Positions 1-8,863 of a DNA stretch of 64,000 bases are shown one piece after another (the first letter of the stretch is position 1; each line of letters opens with the position of its first letter). The DNA is from Aphidius gifuensis (lineage: Eukaryota > Arthropoda > Insecta > Hymenoptera > Braconidae), in NCBI RefSeq assembly GCF_014905175.1, contig NC_057788.1, forward strand, positions 24,026,154 through 24,090,153, written 5' to 3'. The notes beneath the pieces were generated by a model. The model saw nothing but the letters and a program-made list of their open reading frames with translations, searched no databases and was not told the origin of the DNA. Position numbers and translations under genes: made by a program.

Positions 1-2383
1 CCATTTTAAAGCATTTTCCACGACATTTTTCGTTCGATATATTAAATTAATTAAAAAATTGAAAATAATATTACGTACACCTGGTTTAATAAAGTTGGAA
101 TCTTTTGAATTGATATCTTCATTAATTTTTTTTAAATATTCAACAATTATTTCTGAAATAGAGTGTCGTGAATTATCATTTGTCAGACTCCACTGAGATT
201 TTTCCGACAGCTCTGGAAAATTTTCACCTCCAATAACAATCTTGATAGCCTTAGCAATTTTATTATTTGTTAATTTTCCCAGTGATGAACATTTAGACAC
301 TCCAGTTAATTTTAAAATTATATTTTTAACTGTATTGATTAGCATATTTTTTATTGCTGGTATACTAAAAAGCTCCTGAATTATTGATAAATCTCCAAGA
401 CCTTGAACTGATTTAACTTTATCACATGGTTCAATATTTAATTTACTTTCATCATTGTCAACAATACTCGTTGATAATTTATAAATTGCTTGGTATATTG
501 ATGAACGTAGTAGTATTACATCTTGATGATTCAAGCCAGTTAAATCTTTCAATTCATTCAAGTGTTCATTTCCAATTGTTTCTGGTGATACACGTTTGTT
601 GTTTTTATTTTTCCGAAATTGTTCAAATCTATTGATGATGTTGTTGTTATTTATATGATGATAATTTTTAATTTCTTCAGAATAATCTTCTACCGAAGCT
701 TCTTGATGTGTTTTCTTATTATCTTCGTTATTTTCATCTTTTTCCATATTTTCAGAATAATTATCATCTTGATTTATAGATGCAGTAATTGATTCTTCAT
801 TATTGTTTTCTTGCTGGGGATAACTTTGATCATGTTGATAATTTTTATTGTGAGGAGATTTTCCTATAATATAAAAAGAGGCTGGAGTTGTTGAAGAAAA
901 AGAAGGAGGAGGAGGAGGACGAGGCTGTTGTGGATAGTTTGATGCTGGATAATTTTGTGGGTAGTTTGGTGGATAATATGCTGGAAAATTTGGTGGATAA
1001 TTAGCATGTAAAGTTGTTGAGGTTGATGGTGTTGTTGTTGATAAATTTTCATTATTTTGAGGTTTGAGAGCATCCTGTATCGTATTATAATATGGTGATC
1101 CACATGGAATCATTACAAATCTACATTTGCTTTTATTTTTTACATTTTGTTCACGTGGTAAAGGGTTTCCATCTTTATCCAAATAAGTTGCATTAACTGG
1201 ACAAGATAAAAGTACGCTTTGGATAGATTTATCATAAACAACTGCTGCTCTGCTTGATGATGTTATATTTTTAGCCATTTTTAATATATTAGGTCCAAAA
1301 ATTGGTGGATTTTTTTCCTTATTTAAATCTTTATTTTCATTTGTATCATCATCGCAACTTTGAATACAAGTACAACGGTATTCCGGTAGCTTTGGTTTTT
1401 TAGGCTTTTTTTTTATTGGTATATCATCATCATCATCACCACCACCATCGTCATTATTATTATTAGCTAATGTTTTTGTAGACTTTGTCAAATGTTTTTT
1501 ATTTATTTTTATTTGTCGTTGCTTATCAATATCATGTGATTTATCTTTTTTTATTTTAATGTCTTTTTTTAATTTATTAGGCTTTGAATATTTTATAAGT
1601 TTGACCTTGTTTTTAATGTCTTTGGCTACGCGTGATTTTGTGTTATTATTATTATTATTATTATTATTGTCGTTGTCATTATCATTAGCTTTGGATTTTC
1701 GTGATAATGCAAGACATCGTTTTGATATTTTTTTTTCATCATTAGCTGATTCGAAATTTATTATTCTTTTGTCATTTTTATTTTCATAAATTTGCTCACC
1801 TTGAAAAATTAATGATGAAAGTGATAAATTTTTTTTTGCTTGATTACGCAAACTGGACCTAAAAAAAATAATACAAAATGAATTTATTTAATAAATATTA
1901 TGAAATTAAAATATGATAAATAATTAAAATATTTATAGTTTAAATATTATATGATAAAATATTCCCAGGAAGAACATAAAACCAATACTCGGCTTTCATT
2001 GCTGACGTTGTTGGTCATTGCGATAAAAGTGTGTCATCATTTTTCACACAAGACAATGAATGACACACTTTTTAATAATAATAAATATTTGTTTTAGTTT
2101 AATTTCGAAAATAATTTACATGAAAATTTTTTTAATCTTATAATTTTAAAATTAATCCTATGATTTTAAAAATTTACATTCATAACACTTGTTGTTCTCA
2201 TCATGTAAATTTTATCGAAATATTATTTTTTAAATAATATACTAACATGCTATTAAATAATTAAACTGACCAAGATTCTTTTGATGTCGTGTATTGTTCA
2301 CTTGTGTAATTAGATTCATCAGAATTTATTTTGTCGATTGTAAAAATCCAGATAAAGCACAAAACTATTTGAATTATTTCCAT
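1..2383 (-). CDS. Large secreted low-complexity protein, partial (3' end outside window)
   Basis: I do not recognise this gene. Two exons are visible: 2271-2383 (ATG at 2383-2381) and 1-1858, joined through a GTCAGT donor and a T-rich AG acceptor at 1860-1859. The join keeps one frame open for 657 codons to the window edge. The start encodes a typical signal peptide (MEIIQIVLCFIWIFTI, then a polar stretch), so the product is probably secreted. After it come a Lys/Asn/Asp-rich region with an Asn run, a Cys cluster (C-T-C-x3-C near plus 1,365-1,380), a Thr/Ser-rich patch, and a Pro/Tyr/Asn repeat region (NYPPNFPAYYPPNYP, plus about 930-1,005) ending in five prolines. The part nearest the edge is less repetitive, with amphipathic Ile/Leu/Lys helices. 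The reading frame is long and clean, which supports a real gene; the function is unknown. It shares strand and composition style with the heparanase tail about 9 kb away, but I see no clear homology. Confidence 0.7.
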
Positions 2384-2779
2384 TTTGTCCACTAATCACC
2401 ACATTTTTTATAGCTTATTAATAACATATAGTACTTTAATATATATATATTTTTTTAAACAAGTTCATTGAAATGCATGTGTTGCTTGACTCATGAATAC
2501 TGTCAATTTTTTTTTTTTTTAATTGAATGAGAAGTGGCCAATAAAATAAATATTTACCAAGACTTGTGAAATTTATCAATAAACTCAATGTAAAAAAAGT
2601 TAATTAATTTGATAATAGTGGGGGGGAGGGTGGGTGACAAAAAAAAAAGACATAGGAAAAAAGAAAGAGAAAAAACTTAAGTTGAAACTCTTAAGTTGAA
2701 AAAAATTTGAAAATTTAGGTAAAAAAATATTTAAAAAATAGGATATTTGAATTAACTGGTACCCAAAATACAAAAGGGC
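2384..2779. other. Upstream region of the secreted-protein gene
   Basis: AT-rich DNA between the start codon of the minus-strand secreted-protein gene and the duplicated block. It holds A and T runs, a purine-rich patch at about 2,640-2,680 and a G-quadruplex motif. The promoter of the gene should lie here, but I cannot fix a TATA box with confidence. Confidence 0.4.
2620..2634 (+). other. Potential G-quadruplex motif
   Basis: Seven G, then A, GGG, T, GGG. This can be read as four G3 tracts with three single-base loops, the most stable parallel quadruplex pattern. It lies about 240 bp upstream of the minus-strand start codon at 2383 and is exceptional in such AT-rich DNA. Confidence 0.5.
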
Positions 2780-3117
2780 GCCATCTTTTTTTTTTTGTTG
2801 AAAAATTATTGAATAATTTTACAATAACAATGAATCGAAAATTATTATTGTTAATAAACAACAGTTACTATACATTTTGATAATTTACTGTTGAATAATT
2901 ATTAACTATAACAGTTGTTATTTATTTATGGTTTTTTGTTTTCATGATAATTGAACGTCGGTCGGTATTACAGATGTTAATTTTTTAAAAACATATTTAT
3001 TAATTAATAACAATAAATTTCATTATAGTCTTTTACTGATATTTTTTATTAATTATTATCTAACAATTAAAACAAGTATTACTTAGTTATTGTTGAAAAA
3101 ATTTTGTCAATTTTTTT

Positions 3118-3235
3118 GCCTCTGGCGGCCATTTTGATTACTCCCCTCTTGGTCGTCGTGTTGGTACCTGGTCGCTGCGTCCGTTGAAATCGGATATTTT
3201 GGTGCAATTTAAGTGTTCAATAAATTGTCAATTTG
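3118..3235 (+). promoter_or_regulatory. Promoter-like block of copy A with YY1/Pho-type motif
   Basis: A GC-richer island conserved in both duplicate copies. It contains GGCGGCCATTTTGA (3,124-3,137), matching the GCCAT core bound by YY1/Pleiohomeotic, followed by a conserved stretch at 3,151-3,183 that includes GTTGGTACCTGGTCGCTGCG. Its place just before the spliced leader suggests a promoter or 5' UTR; this is inference. Confidence 0.4.
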
Positions 3236-3710
3236 TGATATTATTGTTGAATAAACGTTTGTCTATCATTTAAATGTATAATTATTGCTCAATGTTACGT
3301 AAAACAAAAGATATTTGCAAATAAAGTTTATGACAAAGGGACGCCAACCAAAGCCGGCCAATATTATTCATGTGAGTAAAAAAATATCGTTTTCCAAATA
3401 ATTTTTACAGTCTACTAGCTCGGATTAATTATTAGAACAATTATTTATATAAATTATCACGACAACAAACAATTGAATGTTTAAACAATTTAATTTATTA
3501 ATGCACGGCAACCTAACCTCTCCATCTTTTGGACAAATAATTATTAATTTTATTAAAAAAAAAAAAAAATACTCATAAAGTCCATTGTTGTGCTGTTTTA
3601 ATGTTGTCAAATTATTTTTGAGCATAAATATTAGTCTCAATGCATTATTTATCAATAATTTATTAATAATTTATTAATTTTTAGGTTTAAAAAAAAACCA
3701 AAAGTTGACA

Positions 3711-4382
3711 ATGGAATGGAGCAACAAAAAAAAATTTGTTAGACCTGGTGATATTGAAAAAAAAAACAAAGGTAATATTATTTATTTATTTAAATAATAA
3801 TAACAACAATAAAAAATATAATAATAAATAAATAAATGAACAACAATGTGTAAATTGTTGAATTGTAGATTTGGCAGATAATGCATTTCCTTTTTATTAA
3901 AAAAAAATAATTTATATTTATTTTACATTAATTTTTTTTTATTGTTTAGCTGTTGATGAACGTGTAGATGTCCAATTGAAATCTCATGTTATAACAATAA
4001 GAAAAGTTACAACAACATTTGATGGTATGTAAACATAAGCTGCCAATCATAAATTGTCTAAGTAATAAGTATATTGTTGGTGCTGTTAAAACATCATTTG
4101 ATAGGCATTATTTACGTTTTGATTTCTTTTTGTTTGTTAATTAATAATGTACAAGCTATGAACACAACATTGAGTATAATTACATGTACAAGCTTATGTT
4201 GATGTTGCAAATGATGCACTTGCGTTAACGTATACAAGACAATTGGTTGTTTATAATTAACGTTTTACATTTAATAATAATTCTTTGAGTTTTCAGCTTT
4301 ATAAACACAAAATATAGTAAAGATGGTGTTTTTATTGTTTACAGCTGATGAACCTGGGGATGTTTTATATAAATTCATATGA
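3711..4382 (+). CDS. Possible 57-residue protein from three small exons (copy A)
   Basis: The three segments 3,711-3,771, 3,950-4,024 and 4,345-4,382 join through consensus sites: donors GTAATA and GTATGT, acceptors TTGTTTAG and TTTACAG. They form one uninterrupted frame of 57 codons plus TGA. The product would begin MEWSNKKKFVRPGDIEKKNK and end ADEPGDVLYKFI. It is charged, with no signal peptide and no known domain. An in-frame continuation upstream of the ATG within the same exon is also open, so the true start may lie in an earlier exon. I do not recognise the protein. Phase agreement at both junctions favours a real coding history, but a short frame in a duplicated AT-rich unit could also arise by chance or be a gene remnant. 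Confidence 0.35.
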
Positions 4383-5136
4383 TCACATATGAAGAAGCAT
4401 ATCATCAATTGGAAGAGTTGTAATAGCAACAACATGAACATCTGGTAGCATAGAATGAATTGTGAATACAACATCGTATAATTGAAGACTCCAAAACTAT
4501 ATAACATATAGAATCTAACTGAAATCTTATGTTATAACAAACAAAAAAGTAACAACAGCATTTAATGGTATGTGAAGATAGATGCCAAACATAAATTTTG
4601 TGAGTATTGTTGATGCTGTTAAAGTATTATTTGATGAACAGCGTGTTGGTTTTGGTTTAAGTTTATTTTTTTTTTTGTTGATTAATAATAAACAAGCTAT
4701 GGCACAGCATTGAGTATAAAATACATAAGTACAAGCTCATGTTGATGTTGAAAATGACGCAATTGCGTTGATAGTTCATAATCAACGTTTTACATTTAAT
4801 GATAATTCGTTGAGTCTATAGCTTCATAAATACAAAAAATAATATGTGCGTTGTGTTGGTTTCATTTATTTTTTATTTTTTTTCTTTGTTAATTAACAAT
4901 GTACAGTCTATGACACAACCTTGAACATAAGTTATAATGACAAACTCATTGTTAATGTTGTAAATGGTGTACTTGTATTTATAACTGTAAGACAATTGAT
5001 TCGAGTCTAGTTTTATCAATGTAAAAAATAACAATATTATTAGTTTTTTTTTCGTTGGCTAATGATAACATTGTAGCTTGTAACTAAAATTAATTTGCTC
5101 AAATTGATATTAATTATATTTTTTTTTATTATTGCA

Positions 5137-5333
5137 GATTGTCTTTTTAAAAGTTTATCTCGACTGCTCAAGTTAACTGTTTAAACTGCTGGTAAAGTTT
5201 GACTCAGTAAAACTGTTAAACAATGACTGGTGATAGTGATGATGTTAGTGGATCCTGTTGACTTGTTGGACATCAAAGGAGTCAGCTCCAGGACCGAGCT
5301 GAAAACCTCTGGATGTCATGAGGCTGTAAAAGG
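5137..5333 (+). other. Candidate 3' exons of the duplicated unit
   Basis: An acceptor (TATTGCAG, ending 5,137) opens a segment that runs to a GTCAGT donor after 5,332. The last part (from about 5,242) is open in one frame and would encode a stretch like VDPVDLLDIKGVSS followed by RTELKTSGCHEAVK. A diverged relative lies at about 7,665-7,812, also ending at AAAG/GTCAGT. The product is not recognised. Confidence 0.25.
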
Positions 5334-5519
5334 TCAGTTGTATTTGTTCCATTAAATCAATTGTTCATTTAAATAAAAGCCAATTCATTAAGAAGTGACT
5401 AAATGTTCCTCTCTTCGAAATATTTTTTGTTGTTCATCTGACTATTTGCTCAGATCTTTTTTATTTTTCTTTGAATTTATATAATCCTTACTGAAGCTAT
5501 AGTATAGTTAATGATATGC

Positions 5520-7260
5520 ATTTTCATGATAGTTAAACGTCAGTCGGTATTACAGTTGTTATTAAATAAAAAAACAATAAATAAATAACAATTGTTATAA
5601 TTAATCATTATTTAACAGTAGATAATGACAATATATCATGATTATTGTTTATTTACAATAATAATTGTTGATTTATTGTTGTTGTGAAATTTTTCAAAAA
5701 TAATTCCAACAACAAAAACAGATGGCGTTTATTGGTTTTTTTAAAAACTAATTTATTAATTAATAATAATTAATTTTATTATTATTTTATTACTAATATT
5801 TTTTATTATTTATTATCTAACAATTAAAACAACTGTTACTCAATTATTGTTAAAAAAAATTTTGTTAATTTTTTGGCCTCTGGCGGCCATCTTGACAAAC
5901 TTTCTTTTTGGTCGTCGTGTTGGTACCTGGTCGCTGCGTCCGGTGAAATCATATCTTTTGGCGCAATTTAAGTGTTCAATAAATCGTAAATTTGTGATAT
6001 TATTGTTAAATAAACGTTTGTCTATCATTTAAATGTATAATTGTTGCTCAATGTTACGTAAAACAAAAGATATTTGCATATAAAGTTTATGATAAAGAGA
6101 CGCTAACAAACGCCGGCCAACATTATTCATGTGAGTAAAAAAAAGTCGTTTTGCAAATAATTTTTACAGTCTACTAGCTCAGATTAATTACTAGAACAAT
6201 TATTTATATAAATTATCACGACAACAAACAATTGAATGTTTAAACAATTTAATTTATTAATGCACGGCAACCTAACCTCTCCATCTTTTGGACAAATAAT
6301 TATTAATTTTATTAAAAAAACAAAAAATACTCATAAAGTCGGTTGTTGTGCTGTTTTAATGTTGCCAAATGATTTTTGAGCATAAATATTAGTCTCAATG
6401 CATTATTTATTGATTATTTATTAATAATTTATTAATTTTTAGATTTCAAAAAAAAACCAAAAGTTGACAATGGAATGGAGCAACAAAAAAAAATTTGTTA
6501 GACCTGGTGATATTGAAAAAAAAAACAAAGGTAATATTATTCATTTATTTAAATAATAATAACAACAATAAAAAATATAATAATAAATAAATAAATGGAC
6601 AACAATGTGTAAATTGTTGAATTGTAGATTTGGCATATGATGCTTTTATTTTTTATTAGCAAAAAACAATTTGTATTCATTTTACATTTATTATTTTTTA
6701 ATGTTTAGGTGCTGATGAAGCTGTAGATGTCTAATTGTAATCTCATATTATAAAAATAACAAAAATAACAACAACAATTGATGGTATGAGAAGATAGATG
6801 CCAAATATATATTGTGTAAGTACCATGTTGTTGGTGCTGTCAAAGTATTATTTGATAGACAGTGTATTTCTGTTTTTTTTTAATTGTTAATTAATAATGT
6901 ACAATGTATGACACAACATTGAGTATAATTTACAAGTACAAGCTCATGTTGATGTTGTTAATGATGCACTTGCGTTGATAGTTTATAATCAACGTATTAC
7001 ATTTAATGATAATTTGTTGAGTCTAGCTTCATAAACAAAAAAATAATATATACAATGTGTTTTTATTGTTTAGCAGCTGATGAGTCTGGATGTTTTACAT
7101 AAATTCAATATGTATTTTCATACGATCGCATATCATGAGGCAGTTCATCAAACGGAAGATTTGTGACAGCAACAACATCAACACCTGGTAGCATAAAATG
7201 ACTTGTGAATATAAAATCATATAATCAAAGACTCTAAAACTAAATAACGTGTATTGTCCA
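5520..7260 (+). repeat. Segmental duplication, copy B (decayed)
   Basis: Second copy of the unit described at 2,780-5,060. It has the same order: promoter-like block (5,878-5,985, with GGCGGCCATCTTGA at 5,882-5,895), leader ending at GTGAGT near 6,134, mini-exon 6,470-6,530, second exon from 6,709, and a terminal module at about 7,075-7,250. The mini-exon is the same length and frame as copy A, but the second exon has TAA at 6,732-6,734 where copy A has CAA, truncating the predicted peptide to 28 residues. Only one exon-2/intron unit is present here, against two to three in copy A. Confidence 0.75.
6470..6734 (+). pseudogene. Broken copy of the 57-residue frame (copy B)
   Basis: Exon 6,470-6,530 is nearly identical to copy A's 3,711-3,771. 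The join to 6,709 reads GADEAVDV and then stops, through a C-to-T change relative to copy A. If copy A is coding, this is its pseudogene; if the unit is non-coding, the stop has no meaning. Confidence 0.35.
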
Positions 7261-8075
7261 TAACTTCATCCGCGAAAATCACATCACGTTGATATATTGT
7301 TGATGCTCATACAATTTAAGTCGGTTTGTTTGTTGTTATTAAACACTCAGTAACCTTATTTTGATTATTTTTGATTTAATGTATGCGATACAATACTGAT
7401 TGATAAGACAACGTGGCGTGTTTTAATAATTCATTAATAACGTGAAAAAAACCAAATGAATATTAGCTTCTTCCCATTGTTTGATGTGATTCGTTCAATT
7501 TTTATATTAACATTACTAATCATTCCAAACTTTTTGTTCTAACTGTCGTTGCTGATCGAGTAAAAGTACATTTTTCAATTGTCTCTAAAAATTTATCGTG
7601 CGTGTCCAACTTGAACTGATAGATTAGTTTTAACTTTTCATGAATGAAGTTTTGTTAGTATTAGAGTCCGGGTTAAAATCAGTATTAGAGTCAGTGTTGA
7701 AATTTGTATTAGGGTTATTTTCTGATCGAGTGATCGCGATAGTTGTGTTCGTAGTGGTGACAACAAATGATTCAACTGCTTGAGACGACTTCAATACATC
7801 TGGACATTACCCCAAAGGTCAGTAATAATTTATAAACTTTCATACAATTTAAATTTTATAAAACTTTTAAATTTAAACTTATAAAAATTATTATTTTAAT
7901 TTATCTTAAAAACTAACAATTGACAATTAAATGATTATATTTTTTTCGTGCAATAACATTTGTTCTTTTTTCTTCTGGAAATTATGGATATCATTATCAA
8001 GTCTTTTTTAAAAGCATATTATTTGCATGTATATTCCTCGGTACGTTTTTAAATATAATAATAACAACTTTTATA

Positions 8076-8109
<34 letters not shown>

Positions 8110-8863
8110 AAAGAATAATGAAGCACGAATATTTATATTTTTTTATCTTTTTTTTTAAATAATAAATTAAAATTCAATCCAAGTATTTTTTTATAATATT
8201 TATGTTTATAAGATTTTTATTAATTGAATTCATAGAAAAGTTTATAATATTATTTAAAAATTAGAAGCATCATATATATCTCGCAATATATAGGAAAATT
8301 AAAAAATTAAAAAACCTGGTTTATCATTCAATTTACAAAATCATAAAATTATTATTATGTGAATATTAATTTAACTAGAAAATTTTTGTTAATCATTTTT
8401 TAAAATCATAATTATACATGGATTTTGTAAATTAAATTGTAAACCAAGTTATTATTTTAAAAACTATAAATACAAATTGAATATAAAAAAATATATTTAT
8501 TTTATATGTCTGTATGATTTTTATCTTGTGAATTGATCGTTGATCAAGATGTCGTCGTCGTGCTAATTTGCATTGCCATATCCCAAGGCTAATCAATATT
8601 ACATACACGTCATCCAACAAATCGACCTCTTATTCTTTATATTATATTAGTGTGCATAAATTTAAAAATTCTCCATTAAACGTTATTTATTTATTTATAT
8701 TAATAAATACAACAACAGATATAAAAAGTAAAATATAAAATTACAATACATAATTATTGAAGGTATAAAAAAAATATAATTATTATTTTATTCAACTGTT
8801 TAAAGTATAAATCAATAATTAAATTAAGAAAAAAAAAAAAATAAATAAAACATTAAGGAATAA
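7261..8863. other. Intergenic region and 3' flank of the heparanase-type gene
   Basis: AT-rich DNA with a diverged relative of the 5,205-5,333 exon at about 7,665-7,812 and a CT microsatellite. A minus-strand AATAAA (plus 8,787-8,792) lies about 75 bp past the heparanase-type stop codon and is a plausible polyadenylation signal. No other gene seen. Confidence 0.4.
8076..8109. repeat. (CT)n microsatellite
   Basis: About 34 bp of almost pure CT dinucleotide, with one TTT interruption near the right end. Confidence 0.9.

Larger units (their letters stand above)
2780..5060 (+). repeat. Segmental duplication, copy A (intact mini-gene unit)
   Basis: First copy of a unit that recurs about 2.75 kb downstream. 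The best-matching stretch runs from about 2,975 to 4,505 and pairs with about 5,738-7,250. Between 3,265-3,890 and 6,024-6,640 the two copies are nearly identical by eye. The unit contains a GC-richer promoter-like block (3,118-3,230), a spliced-looking leader ending at a GTGAGT donor near 3,371, and small exons at 3,685-3,771, 3,950-4,024 and 4,345 onward. Within copy A the exon-2/intron segment (about 3,962-4,325) is repeated at about 4,510-4,845 and more weakly at about 4,855-5,035. It could be a duplicated small gene, a non-coding RNA gene or a pseudogene. Confidence 0.75.

Noticed and set aside
864..1103. 79-codon minus-strand frame rich in His/Gln/Leu
   Set aside because: It overlaps the long secreted-protein exon in a different frame on the same strand and has repeat-driven composition; the main frame is open through the whole region.
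426..1789. Short plus-strand frames (426-635, 1559-1789)
   Set aside because: Antisense shadows of the 1-1858 exon.
5840..6032. Overlapping 61-62 codon frames on both strands in copy B
   Set aside because: They lie in the duplicated promoter-like block; copy A does not preserve equivalent frames, so they are chance openings.
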